This document shows positions 41,190 through 50,398 of a stretch of 64,000 nucleotides of DNA, one piece after another. The position numbers were made by a program, and so were the translations under genes. Source of the DNA: RGIG6919 sp045531905. Lineage in GTDB: Bacteria > Bacillota > Clostridia > Lachnospirales > Lachnospiraceae. Location: the NCBI GenBank assembly GCA_045531905.1, contig JAZSEY010000024.1, positions 1 to 64,000 on the forward strand. The letters run 5' to 3'. The first letter of the stretch is position 1, and each line of letters opens with the position of its first letter. The notes under the pieces were generated by a model, which made no database searches, was not told the origin of the DNA, and was given only the letters and a program-made list of their open reading frames with translations.

Positions 41190-41810
41190 ATGAGAATTGT
41201 ACTAATTGATGATGACCAACTTGTGTGTATGTCTTTGAAGATTATTTTAGAGGCAGATGATGAGATAGAAGTAGTAGCAGTCGGAAATGATGGAGCAGAT
41301 GCGGTGCCACTTTATAATGAACATCAACCAGATGTGCTTTTGATGGATGTGCGCATGCAAAACATGAACGGAACAGAAGGCTTAGAAGCCTTGTTAAAAG
41401 TACAGCCTGACGCAAAGGTATTATTCCTAACCACATTTGTAGATGATGAATATATTATTAAAGCATTAGAATTAGGAGCGAAGGGATACATTATTAAACA
41501 AAATTATGAAAATATTGTCCCAGCAGTCAAAGCCGTATATTCTGGTCAAAATGTCTATGGTGATGAAATAATATCCAAGATACCGAAACTGATGCAAAAT
41601 CAAGAAACCTTCGACTATAGCACTTATGACATAACAGAGAAAGAATATGAAATCATAGAAAAAGTAGCGGATGGCTTGAGCAACAAAGAAATCGCTGCAG
41701 AATTATATTTGAGCGAAGGAACCGTGCGAAACTATCTAAGTTCCATATTAGAAAAACTGGAACTACGAGACAGAACACAACTGGCAATCTTCTATTATAA
41801 AAACAAATAA
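41190..41810 (+). CDS. NarL/FixJ-type response regulator
   Basis: The 206-residue protein has a receiver domain (acidic pocket IDDDQ near residue 5-9, phospho-Asp53 in VLLMDVRMQNMNG, conserved Lys in GAKGYIIK) and a LuxR-type helix-turn-helix at the end (EKVADGLSNKEIAAELYLSEGTVRNYLSSILEKL). It should bind DNA when phosphorylated by the kinase encoded just upstream. The neighbouring divergent exporter operon is the likeliest target. AGGGGG precedes the start. Confidence 0.95.
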   Translation: MRIVLIDDDQLVCMSLKIILEADDEIEVVAVGNDGADAVPLYNEHQPDVLLMDVRMQNMNGTEGLEALLKVQPDAKVLFLTTFVDDEYIIKALELGAKGYIIKQNYENIVPAVKAVYSGQNVYGDEIISKIPKLMQNQETFDYSTYDITEKEYEIIEKVADGLSNKEIAAELYLSEGTVRNYLSSILEKLELRDRTQLAIFYYKNK

Positions 41811-41816
41811 CTTAAC

Positions 41817-41874
41817 AAAAACCACTTCGCACACAGGAAGCGAGAGCGACCTGTGCATTGAAGTGGTTTTTTTA
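41817..41874. terminator. Two-part terminator between convergent genes
   Basis: AAAACCACTTC pairs with GAAGTGGTTTT, enclosing CACAGG/CCTGTG, and is followed by seven T. Confidence 0.85.
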
Positions 41875-41877
41875 TTT

Positions 41878-43590
41878 CTAGAGCTGGAAATACTCCATAC
41901 TCTGATCTAAATCTGATGAAATTGCAAGTAAGTCTGCAGCATTCTCTGCCAATACACTCAATGTAGCATTCAATTCTTCCATAGAAGCATTTGTTTCCTG
42001 TGTACTTGCAGCGTTCTCTTCTGAGATAGCAGATAAGTTCTGGATAACGTCCATAATCTTTGCTCTTGCGTCATCAACTGCAGCAGTGTGTCTTTCAATA
42101 ACTCTGGTTTCATTTGTAGTAGAATTTACTCCAGTTGTAACCATATTGAACTTGTCTTGTGTCTGACGAAGTTTTGTTCTCTGTTCTTCAACGATAACAT
42201 TTACCTCTGACATGACACGTACTGTCTGTTCAGAATCCTGTAATAGGTTATCGATGATAGTACGAATCTCTGCAGCTGACTTGTTAGACTCTTCAGCAAG
42301 CTTCTGAATCTGTGAAGCAACAACCGCGAAGCCACGTCCATGTTCACCTGCTCTAGCAGCCTCGATAGAAGCGTTTAATGATAAGAGGTTTGTTTCTGTT
42401 GCGATAGAAGTAATCATAGCAACTGCCTTACCAATCTCCTGAACAGATTCGTTTGTTGTGTTAACCTGCTCGCCAATCTTAACGATAGCCTCTGTAGTTC
42501 TATCATTAGAAATGCTTAATTCCTGAATAATCTCTGCTGATTCATCGCTAGCATTCTTCATGTTCTCTGATGCAATCATCAGCGCATCTACACTAGAAAC
42601 GATATCAGTAATAATCTGTCCCATATCAGCGATGCTTGCAGAAGCAGATTCTGTTTCCTCTGCTTGTGTCATGGCACCACGGCTGACATCTTCAACGGCA
42701 CTACTAATTTCGCTTGTTGTGCCACTTGTCTGGTTTGCCATTTCCTCAAGTGAGTGACCAGAATCAAATAAAACCTTGGAAGATTGCTTTACACTTCCAA
42801 TGATTTCAGAAAGTTCCATAATCAACGCTTCTAAGGCTCTTGCGATAGAACCTAGCTCATCGTTACGCTTCTTTGCCTTTTCATGGACGGTAGTTGTAAG
42901 GTTACCCTGTTGGATATCGGTTACTACACGCTCGAGGCCTGCGATGGTGCTACCAAGTTGAATTGCGAAAAGTAAAATCAATACAACCATGATAATTAAA
43001 GCCAATACAGCTACGCCAATGATGGTTTTTACTTTATTCTCGATAAAGGTATCCATCTCTGTGCTTTCGAGACCGGCAAACGCCATACCAATTATTTCAT
43101 CATTCTGTTTAATTGGTACATAGTAAGCATAGTATGGTGTTTCGTTGATGACTACGTTGGTGTCTGAATACTCTTCACCATTTTTTAATACAGCCTCGAT
43201 AACAGCTTCAGATGCCTGTGTACCAATGAGACGTTCACCTGTTTTGTGGTCAGATAAAGAAGTTACCATACGGGTGTCACCAAAGAATAAGGTTACGTCA
43301 TAACCGGATGTTGCCTTGATATCATCCACTATCTGGTAATTATCTGTAACAACATACTCACCCTTTTTTAGAGTACCATCATCCTCCAATACGAATTCGC
43401 CATCTGCAACCATCAGGTAAATCTCTTCAAAGGAATATGCCATACCCTTTAATCCGTGTAATGCCTCATCCTGCATACCGGCACGTAAATTTTTAGCAGC
43501 TATGAAGGTAATAATGAGACATAGTGCTAAAACCGGTAATAATGTAATGAGCAATAGTTTAAATTTGATAGAAAATGTAGCTTTGTTCAT
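41878..43590 (-). CDS. Methyl-accepting chemotaxis protein
   Basis: The 570-residue protein has a membrane helix near residues 9-29, an extracellular single-Cache-like sensor (GYDVTLFFGDTRMVTSL, YYAYYVPIKQNDEIIGMAFAGLE), a second helix near 190-213, a HAMP linker and a long coiled-coil signalling domain. The hairpin tip reads EAARAGEHGRGFAVVASQ. It should report an external ligand to a CheA/CheW complex; no other chemotaxis gene is in the window. GAGGAGGGC fits the ATG at 43590 rather than the frame start at 43614. Confidence 0.94.
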   Translation of the reverse strand: MNKATFSIKFKLLLITLLPVLALCLIITFIAAKNLRAGMQDEALHGLKGMAYSFEEIYLMVADGEFVLEDDGTLKKGEYVVTDNYQIVDDIKATSGYDVTLFFGDTRMVTSLSDHKTGERLIGTQASEAVIEAVLKNGEEYSDTNVVINETPYYAYYVPIKQNDEIIGMAFAGLESTEMDTFIENKVKTIIGVAVLALIIMVVLILLFAIQLGSTIAGLERVVTDIQQGNLTTTVHEKAKKRNDELGSIARALEALIMELSEIIGSVKQSSKVLFDSGHSLEEMANQTSGTTSEISSAVEDVSRGAMTQAEETESASASIADMGQIITDIVSSVDALMIASENMKNASDESAEIIQELSISNDRTTEAIVKIGEQVNTTNESVQEIGKAVAMITSIATETNLLSLNASIEAARAGEHGRGFAVVASQIQKLAEESNKSAAEIRTIIDNLLQDSEQTVRVMSEVNVIVEEQRTKLRQTQDKFNMVTTGVNSTTNETRVIERHTAAVDDARAKIMDVIQNLSAISEENAASTQETNASMEELNATLSVLAENAADLLAISSDLDQSMEYFQL

Positions 43591-43737
43591 GCTTTGCCCT
43601 CCTCTTTTCATCATTTCTTAAACATAATATCACATTTTAATAAAAAATGCACGAAAAATTAAAGTAAATGAGTAAAAGTGCCGATACACTATATGGTTCA
43701 TTAAAAATATTTACATGAGGAAAGGGGTATTTTGAAA

Positions 43738-44916
43738 ATGGGATTTTTTGATCAACTTCTGGCTCAGGTGCCAAACATTGTTTATGCAATCGTTTTATTA
43801 GTAGTTGCGTTTGTAGTTGCTAAGATTGCAAAATCAGTAGTAACAAAATTGTTAAAGGCAGTGAAGGCAGAAAACTTCTTAAACAAGTTAGGTGTGAAGG
43901 ATACTGTTACAAACAGTTCTATCGATTTTGTAGCTAAGCTTGTTTACTTCGTAGTATTCTTGTTGTTCTTACCTGGTGTGTTAGACAAGTTAGGTATGCA
44001 GAGTGTATCTTCACCTATTACTAATATGGTGAATTCATTCTTATCATTCATTCCAAAGCTTGTTGCAGCTGGTATCATCATTGCAGTTGGTGTGTTCATT
44101 GCAAATATTGTAAAGGACTTATTAACTTCAGTGTTAAAGGCTATCAAGGTAGATACACTTCAGGAGAAGGCTGGTATTGAGGCTTCTGAGTCTACATCAT
44201 TCTCAGCAGTTATCGCAAACTTAGTATATGGTGTAATCCTTTTAGTAGTGATTACAACAGCACTCGATCAGCTTGGCATTGGTGCAATTTCTGCTCCAGC
44301 AAATGCAATCGTAGCTAAGATTTTTGCTTTAATTCCAAACGTACTTGGTGCTATCGTAATTATTGCAGTAGGCGTATTTATTGCTAAGCTAGTAGCTCAG
44401 TTATTACAGAGTTTATTAGCAGGTGTTGGTGCTGATGAACTTGTATCAAAGGTAACTGGCAATGCTGACAAGAAGGTTATGCTTTCTAAGATTATTGCAA
44501 ATGTTGTACAGTACGTATTAGTAATCGTATTCTTAGTACAGGGTATCAATGTATTAAATCTTGCTATCTTAACAGGTATTGGTTCTGCAATTATCGGTTA
44601 TATGCCAGCAGTAATTGCAGCAATTATCATTCTTGGTATTGGCTTGTTCGCAGCTAGCACAGCTGAAGCAGCAATCATCAAGAAGTTCCCAGAAGCAAAG
44701 GCTGGTGCACTTGTAGCAAAGATTGCTATCTATGTGTTCGTAGCATTTGTATGCTTTAACCAGTTAGGTGTTGCAATTGATATTGTTGAGAAGACATTTA
44801 TCTTAATCGTAGCTGCAGTTTGTATCGCATTCGCTATCGCATTTGGTGTTGGTGGAAAGACATTTGCAGCAAATACTCTTGAAAAATTAGAGAAGAAGCT
44901 TGACAGTGACAAATAA
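43738..44916 (+). CDS. Mechanosensitive-channel-helix repeat protein (CmpX-like)
   Basis: The 392-residue protein is almost entirely membrane helices arranged as about four repeats. Each repeat carries a segment like IPNVLGAIVIIAVGVFIAKLV followed by LLAG or VLKAIKV, matching the MS_channel TM-helix repeats (PF05552) of CmpX-type proteins. It lacks the MscS beta domain, so it may not be an ion channel by itself. Codons are strongly biased to GCA/GCT, GTA/GTT and AAG, unlike most neighbours, which suggests high expression. A TTG at 43732 is in frame, but the ATG at 43738 is preferred. Confidence 0.85.
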   Translation: MGFFDQLLAQVPNIVYAIVLLVVAFVVAKIAKSVVTKLLKAVKAENFLNKLGVKDTVTNSSIDFVAKLVYFVVFLLFLPGVLDKLGMQSVSSPITNMVNSFLSFIPKLVAAGIIIAVGVFIANIVKDLLTSVLKAIKVDTLQEKAGIEASESTSFSAVIANLVYGVILLVVITTALDQLGIGAISAPANAIVAKIFALIPNVLGAIVIIAVGVFIAKLVAQLLQSLLAGVGADELVSKVTGNADKKVMLSKIIANVVQYVLVIVFLVQGINVLNLAILTGIGSAIIGYMPAVIAAIIILGIGLFAASTAEAAIIKKFPEAKAGALVAKIAIYVFVAFVCFNQLGVAIDIVEKTFILIVAAVCIAFAIAFGVGGKTFAANTLEKLEKKLDSDK

Positions 44917-44940
44917 GAACATACATAACAGATGAACCGA

Positions 44941-44970
44941 TAACCGGTCACCTTCGGGTGGCCGGTTTTG
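44941..44970 (+). terminator. Intrinsic terminator
   Basis: AACCGGTCACC and GGTGGCCGGTT pair around TTCG, followed by TTGTTTT. Confidence 0.85.
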
Positions 44971-45092
44971 TTTTCGCATATTTTAGAAAAGTATTTGCTT
45001 GAAGGATAAGACGTATCATGTTATTATTACATCGAGATAATCGACATATTTAGAAAAGTGTTGATTAACAAGAAAGAGATAAGGAGACTGGC

Positions 45093-46037
45093 ATGGTACT
45101 AAAAGTATTAGCAGGTGCGGCTCTCGCAGGTGTTATAGGCGAGCTTGCTATTGTGAGATATTTTTATAATCGCACAATGATTCGCTCCAATGCAAAACGA
45201 GAAAAGACACAGGAAATGGCGGGAACTGATTGGGATTTATACATTCCTCATATTCGCGAATGTAAGGCGAAATTACAGGAAACGCCTCATGAGGATATGT
45301 ACATAACATCTAACGATGGATTAAAGCTACATGCAACTTATTTTCCGACAGAAGGGTCCAAGAAGGTAGTTATCTGTTTTCACGGGTATACCAGTGAGGG
45401 CTTGAATGATTATTCTACATTGGCTATTTTCTACCAGAAGCATGGTTATAATCTATTGCTTGTAGACGAGAGAGCCCACGGTAAGAGTGAAGGTAAGTAC
45501 ATCGGATTTGGTTGCTTGGACAGACACGACGCAAAACTTTGGATTGAAAAGATGATAGAGGTGCTGGGCGAGGATTGCAAGATATTGTTGCATGGTGATT
45601 CTATGGGTGGTTCTACCGTATTGATGACCACAGGATTAGAACTCCCACCACAGGTAAAGGCTGCGGTATCTGATTGTGCATTTACATCTGCATGGGATGT
45701 GTTTACAGCAGTGTTGAAGAATCAGTATCATTTACCTGCATTTCCAATGATGCAGTTATCAAGCTGGTTAGTACATAAAAATGCAGGATATTATCTGGAT
45801 GAATGCGACGCAAGAAAAGAAGTGGCAAAAGCAAAGATACCGATTTTGTTTTTGCATGGTGATGCAGATAGTTTTGTGCCATGTTCCATGGTGCAGGAGT
45901 TATACGATGCATGTAACACAGAAAAGAAACTGGTTATCATCGAGGGCGCAGGTCATGTGGAGTCTTGCTACCGGGATGCCAAGCTTTATGAGGGAACGAT
46001 TGAGGAATTCATTTTCCCAATTATGGAACGAGAGTAA
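45093..46037 (+). CDS. Membrane-anchored alpha/beta hydrolase
   Basis: The 314-residue protein has an N-terminal hydrophobic segment (about residues 4-26) and an alpha/beta-hydrolase domain: VVICFHGYTSEGLNDYS, LLLVDERAHGKSEG, nucleophile Ser170 in HGDSMGGS, the acid in ILFLHGDADSFVP, and the His in GAGHVESCY. It is an esterase, thioesterase or peptidase-like enzyme. It precedes the condensation/carrier/adenylation genes by about 40 bases without a terminator, so it may release or edit the carrier-bound product. AAGGAGA supports the start. Confidence 0.88.
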   Translation: MVLKVLAGAALAGVIGELAIVRYFYNRTMIRSNAKREKTQEMAGTDWDLYIPHIRECKAKLQETPHEDMYITSNDGLKLHATYFPTEGSKKVVICFHGYTSEGLNDYSTLAIFYQKHGYNLLLVDERAHGKSEGKYIGFGCLDRHDAKLWIEKMIEVLGEDCKILLHGDSMGGSTVLMTTGLELPPQVKAAVSDCAFTSAWDVFTAVLKNQYHLPAFPMMQLSSWLVHKNAGYYLDECDARKEVAKAKIPILFLHGDADSFVPCSMVQELYDACNTEKKLVIIEGAGHVESCYRDAKLYEGTIEEFIFPIMERE

Positions 46038-46076
46038 TGATTTCAAATATACGCCGTAAGGCAGAATGGAGCATTT

Positions 46077-47480
46077 ATGAAGACAAGAAATGGATGTAAG
46101 GTTTATCAGTTAACGTCAGCACAGAAACTGCATTATTACAGTATGAAGTACTGTCCGAAGAAGCAGGTGTTAAACATTGGTTCCGGTCTTACCATTCAGG
46201 TAGAGCTTGAGTGGGATTTGTTGAAGCAATGTATTCAGGAAGCAATTATGCGTTGTGAGGCAATGCGAGTGCAGTTTGCTGAGGACAAGGATGGCAATGT
46301 ATATCAATACGTTGTGCAGGAGCCAACCACTGAGATTGAACACTTTGATTTTTCTCATTGGCATGAAGAAGATGCACATAACAAGATGACAGAGTGGACA
46401 AGCACTCCATTTGAAATGTATGATTCGCCGATGTATCAAATCGTTATGATTAAGATGCCGAACAATTTCCACGGTATGTATATAAAGGTGAATCATTTGA
46501 TCATGGATGCACAGTCCTTGATTGTGTTCTTTAAGGATATTATTGAGTTATATAGTAGTAGAGTTTATGAAGAAGTTCCTGCTCCAAAGGAGATGGCTTC
46601 TTATTTGGCACAGTTAGAAAAAGATTTGGCATATGAAGCAGGTAATAAGGCAAGTCAGAGAGATAGAGAATTCTTTGAGAATTTGATTACCTCATCTGAG
46701 CCAATCTTTACAGATATTCATGGAACCGGAAAATTGATGGCAGAACGTGAGAGAACCGGCAATCCAAATCAGAGAGCCGTTATCAATACCTCTGACAACG
46801 TAGATGCCAATCTTGCTAACTTCCATTTGGAAGATGAGCCGGCAACACGCCTGGCAGAATTCTGTGCAGAGCATCATGTATCTATGACATGTCTGCTTTT
46901 GATGGGACTTCGTACCTATTTGCAGAAGGAAAATGAAGTAGATGACATTTCTGTATCAACCACCATTGCAAGACGTGCGACATTGTCCGAGAAACGTTGT
47001 GGTGGAACCAGAATTCACAGTTTCCCATTTAGAACCATTGTGTCTAGAGAGGATACCTTCTTAGAAGGTGTGTTCAAGATTCGTGATATGCAGAATCAGT
47101 ATTTTAGACATGCGAATTACAGTCCATCAGAATACTATGCTTTCCGTAAGCAGCACTATGGATTGGAAAATGGACAGACATATGAAGCGATGGCACTTAC
47201 TTATCAGCCACTTACCATGAAGTATGAAGGTCCCGGTTTAGACCAGCTTGGCGATATTCAGTACAATGTGCGCCGTTATTCCAACAGTGCCTGTGCTCAT
47301 ACGCTGTATTTAACAGTTAGTCACGAAGCAGCCGGTGGTTTGGATTTCTGTTTTGAGCACCAGACAGGTGTCGTAACCTATGAAAAATTACAGGAAGTAT
47401 ATTTCTACTTATGTAGAATCCTGTTCCACGGTATTGAAGACCCTTCAAGAACCGTTGGAGAAATTATAGATTGGTCATAA
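46077..47480 (+). CDS. Condensation-domain-like acyltransferase
   Basis: The 467-residue protein has the two-lobed fold signature of the NRPS condensation / acetyltransferase superfamily: a QLTSAQKLHYYSMKY start and the active-site motif as NHLIMDAQS (His140, Asp144, matching HxxxD with the first His of HHxxxDG replaced by Asn). Later it has SVSTTIARR and the RIHSFPFRTIVSREDTF segment equivalent to the latch region. It should join an acyl or aminoacyl group from the carrier protein encoded next to a nucleophile. Being a stand-alone domain with its own carrier and activating enzyme is notable. Confidence 0.85.
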   Translation: MKTRNGCKVYQLTSAQKLHYYSMKYCPKKQVLNIGSGLTIQVELEWDLLKQCIQEAIMRCEAMRVQFAEDKDGNVYQYVVQEPTTEIEHFDFSHWHEEDAHNKMTEWTSTPFEMYDSPMYQIVMIKMPNNFHGMYIKVNHLIMDAQSLIVFFKDIIELYSSRVYEEVPAPKEMASYLAQLEKDLAYEAGNKASQRDREFFENLITSSEPIFTDIHGTGKLMAERERTGNPNQRAVINTSDNVDANLANFHLEDEPATRLAEFCAEHHVSMTCLLLMGLRTYLQKENEVDDISVSTTIARRATLSEKRCGGTRIHSFPFRTIVSREDTFLEGVFKIRDMQNQYFRHANYSPSEYYAFRKQHYGLENGQTYEAMALTYQPLTMKYEGPGLDQLGDIQYNVRRYSNSACAHTLYLTVSHEAAGGLDFCFEHQTGVVTYEKLQEVYFYLCRILFHGIEDPSRTVGEIIDWS

Positions 47481-47497
47481 ACAAGGAGGAAATAATT

Positions 47498-47722
47498 ATG
47501 TTAGAAGAAATGAGAGAGATTATTTGTCAGTATGTAGACGTAGCACCTGAGAAGGTAACTGAGGATGCAAGATTTATGGAGGATTTGGGTTTTAACTCTT
47601 ACGATTTCATGAGCCTTGTTGGTGAGGTTGAGGAGAAGTACGACATCGAGGTAGAAGAGCGCGAGGTTGTACAGATTAAGACTGTAAAGGATGCAATGGA
47701 TTATATTTCATCTTTGATGTAG
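47498..47722 (+). CDS. Acyl/peptidyl carrier protein
   Basis: The 74-residue protein is a helical, acidic carrier. The phosphopantetheine site is Ser34 in EDLGFNSYDFMSLV, the usual DSL replaced by NSY, with the normal four-helix pattern around it. AAGGAGG and the length favour the ATG at 47498 over a GTG-type start further up. It lies 17 bases after the condensation-like gene and 42 bases before the adenylating enzyme, so it is the shared carrier of the operon. Confidence 0.92.
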   Translation: MLEEMREIICQYVDVAPEKVTEDARFMEDLGFNSYDFMSLVGEVEEKYDIEVEEREVVQIKTVKDAMDYISSLM

Positions 47723-47764
47723 GAACATGATGAATGGAAAATGTTTTGAGAATGGGAGAAAACA

Positions 47765-49273
47765 ATGGCATTTGAAACATTAAGAGATATTGTAAAATAT
47801 AGTGCTGAGACCTATGGTGAGCAGGACGCTTATCGTTACAAAGTGAAAAAGGAAGTTGAAAGCAAGACTTACCTTGAAGTGAACAAGGATTCTATGGCAA
47901 TCAGCCGTATGGTGGAAGACTTTGATATGAAGGGTAAGCATACAGCGTTGATTGGAACCACTACTTATCAGTGGATTACCAGTTATTTTGGTATTACAAA
48001 TAGTGCCAGCGTGGCAGTGCCAATTGATGTACAGCTTCCGGCAGATGCAATTTGCGAATTGTTGAATCGTGCAGATGTAGAAATGCTGATTTTCGATACC
48101 ATTCGTGCAGATGTGATTCCTGAGGTAAAGAAAAACTGTCCAGGTATTAAACAAATTATTTCCATGCAGGCAGAAGAAGAGCAGGATGGTATTCTTTCAT
48201 GGAAACAGATGGTAGAAAAGTATCAGGGCGAGTACGAGACAGAGATTGATCCGGCTCAGCTTTGTACCATTTTGTTTACATCCGGTACAACCGGCAAGAG
48301 TAAGGGAGTTATGTTATCTCATCGTAATTTAGCACACAATGCTACTTGTTTAGATATGAAGATTCCTGTAGGAACTGTTACCATGACATTGCTTCCAATT
48401 AACCATGTATATTGTTTAACCATGGACATTATCAAGGGCTTACATGTAGGCGCAACTGTTTGTATCAACGATTCTATTATGCGTGTACAGAAGAACATGA
48501 AGTTGTTCGAGCCAGAGATGATTCTGATGGTGCCATTGGTAATCGAGTCTATTTATGCGAAGTTAAAGGCAGCAGGAAACTTGATTCCAAAGAAAATGAT
48601 TGCAAAGCAGGCATTTGGCGGTAACTTAAAGACTATCTGTAGTGGTGGTGCATATCTGGATCCTGATTATGTGGAGAAGTTTGCTGAGTACGGCATTACC
48701 ATTTTACAGGGCTATGGTATGACAGAGTGTTCGCCTGTTATCAGTAACAATTTGGAGTGGGATAACAGAAAGGGTTCTGTTGGTAAACTGCTTCCGAACT
48801 GTGAAGGTAAAATTGTGGATGAAGAAATCTGGGTTAAGGGTAGTAGCGTAATGATGGGTTACTACAACATGCCGGAAGAAACCGCAGAAGCATTAGAAGA
48901 TGGCTGGTTAAAGACTGGTGATTTGGGTTATATTGACGAGGATAATTTCGTATATATTACTGGTAGAAAGAAGAACCTGATTATTCTTGCAAATGGTGAA
49001 AATGTATCACCGGAAGAAATTGAGAATCAGATTTGTAAGGCTGACCTGGTAAAAGAAATCATTGTCCGTGACAAGGATAAGGTAATCCAGGCTGAGATTT
49101 TCCCAGACTATGAATATGCAAAGAAGAAGCATATCAAGGATATTCCTGCAGCACTTCAGGGAATTATTGACCAGTACAATAGCGACGCACCAATTTACAG
49201 ACGTGTCTTAGATTTGGTAGTGCGCGAGACAGAATTTGAGAAGAATACTTCAAAGAAAATTAAGAGATTCTAA
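47765..49273 (+). CDS. AMP-forming acyl/amino-acid ligase (adenylation enzyme)
   Basis: The 502-residue protein is an ANL-superfamily enzyme with the P-loop-like A3 motif LFTSGTTGKSKGVMLSH near residue 171, the A5 region (LQGYGMTECSPVIS), the A7 region (WLKTGDLGYIDEDNFVYITGRKKNLIIL) and the C-terminal Lys (NTSKKIKRF). It should activate a carboxylic or amino acid as an adenylate and load it on the carrier protein encoded upstream. The long-chain-acyl-like motifs favour a fatty or aryl acid, but the substrate is not certain. Confidence 0.93.
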   Translation: MAFETLRDIVKYSAETYGEQDAYRYKVKKEVESKTYLEVNKDSMAISRMVEDFDMKGKHTALIGTTTYQWITSYFGITNSASVAVPIDVQLPADAICELLNRADVEMLIFDTIRADVIPEVKKNCPGIKQIISMQAEEEQDGILSWKQMVEKYQGEYETEIDPAQLCTILFTSGTTGKSKGVMLSHRNLAHNATCLDMKIPVGTVTMTLLPINHVYCLTMDIIKGLHVGATVCINDSIMRVQKNMKLFEPEMILMVPLVIESIYAKLKAAGNLIPKKMIAKQAFGGNLKTICSGGAYLDPDYVEKFAEYGITILQGYGMTECSPVISNNLEWDNRKGSVGKLLPNCEGKIVDEEIWVKGSSVMMGYYNMPEETAEALEDGWLKTGDLGYIDEDNFVYITGRKKNLIILANGENVSPEEIENQICKADLVKEIIVRDKDKVIQAEIFPDYEYAKKKHIKDIPAALQGIIDQYNSDAPIYRRVLDLVVRETEFEKNTSKKIKRF

Positions 49274-49276
49274 ATT

Positions 49277-49339
49277 AAAAGAGTTATTGGTGTTTCGATG
49301 TGACGTTTGCACTCTCAAGCACCAATAACTCTTTTTTTA
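49277..49339 (+). terminator. Intrinsic terminator of the carrier-protein operon
   Basis: AAAGAGTTATTGGTG pairs with CACCAATAACTCTTT and is followed by T7, just after the adenylation gene. Confidence 0.88.
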
Positions 49340-49456
49340 TTGTTTGCATGCGTATATACCGTATGGTATGATTACGACATAACCAACATTAAGAAGTTCT
49401 CCAGATTCTATTTCTGTGTGATAAGCGAGAAATTAAGAAGAAACGGAGGATATACG

Positions 49457-50245
49457 ATGAACAATAAAAAATGCAGAGCAGAACAAATTGTAGATGCTTT
49501 ACGGCCATTAGATGATGTATTCTGGCATAAACTTGCAGAAAGCCGTGAGTTTTGTCAGGAAGTGTTACAGATTATTTTGCAAAATAAAGATTTAACAATC
49601 ATATCGTCTATACCACAGAAGTCATTGCGTAACATCGAAGGACGTTCCGTAATATTGGACGTCATGTGTGAAGATGCAACGGGTAAGTATTACAACATAG
49701 AAGTGCAGAAGGAAAATAATGACAATCATCAGAAACGGGTGCGATATAACGGTTCCAATATGGATACATACATTGCAGAAAAAGGAATCAAGTTTGATAA
49801 TATTCCAGATGTTTATGTCATATATCTTTCTCAGTTCGATGTATTTCAAAGAGAAAAAACAACCTATCATGTAGACAGAATATTGCGGGAAACTGGTGAG
49901 ATACTAGATAACGGTTATTATGAGATGTACGTAAACGCAACGGTGGATGATAAGACAGATATTGCAGCATTGATGAAAGCACTGGCAAGTAATAAAGTAC
50001 CGAAGGATGACAGATTTCAGACTGTGTGCAAAATAATCGAAAATCTAAAGGTAGGAAAGGGGCGAAATGAGATGTGCCAATTAGTGGAAGAATATAAGGC
50101 AGAAGGTAAAAAAGAAGGTAGAGCAGAAGGTAGAGCAGAAGGTAAAATTGTTGCTTATAAAGAATGCGGATTGTCCGTAGAGGAGATTGCGGAAAAAGTA
50201 TCGCTCACTGTCAAGGAAGTAGAGGATATTCTTGCTAATATCTAG
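49457..50245 (+). CDS. Rpn/PD-(D/E)XK nuclease family transposase-like protein
   Basis: The 262-residue protein resembles the Rpn recombination-promoting nuclease family (PF12784). Its core has the DVMCEDATGKYYNIEVQ segment, with the Asp and Glu-x-Gln of the PD-(D/E)XK active site, and the KRVRYNGSNMDTYI and PDVYVIYLSQFDVF motifs. A KKEGRAEGRAEGK repeat leads to a C-terminal helix-turn-helix-like tail. Despite the name these are often not in transposons, and no inverted repeats flank it here. CGGAGG fits the ATG at 49457, not the frame start at 49307. Confidence 0.88.
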   Translation: MNNKKCRAEQIVDALRPLDDVFWHKLAESREFCQEVLQIILQNKDLTIISSIPQKSLRNIEGRSVILDVMCEDATGKYYNIEVQKENNDNHQKRVRYNGSNMDTYIAEKGIKFDNIPDVYVIYLSQFDVFQREKTTYHVDRILRETGEILDNGYYEMYVNATVDDKTDIAALMKALASNKVPKDDRFQTVCKIIENLKVGKGRNEMCQLVEEYKAEGKKEGRAEGRAEGKIVAYKECGLSVEEIAEKVSLTVKEVEDILANI

Positions 50246-50398
50246 GAAAGGTACTTTCATAAAGTTGTATCGTGAGTTATATAACTATTGAATAATCTGA
50301 CAATTTGAAGTAAAATTGAATAAGGGTTAAACAACATTTGCGAATTGAGTTCGAAGTGTGACAAAAAACCGAGTAAAATCGTGCAGGAGGTAGCTAAT

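Noticed and set aside
49307..49456. N-terminal extension of the Rpn-like protein
   Set aside because: The extension lies over the preceding terminator and lacks a ribosome-binding site, while the ATG at 49457 has one.
50100..50147. Short direct repeat GAAGGTAGAGCA inside a gene
   Set aside because: It encodes the AEGR/KEGR linker typical of this nuclease family rather than a separate element.
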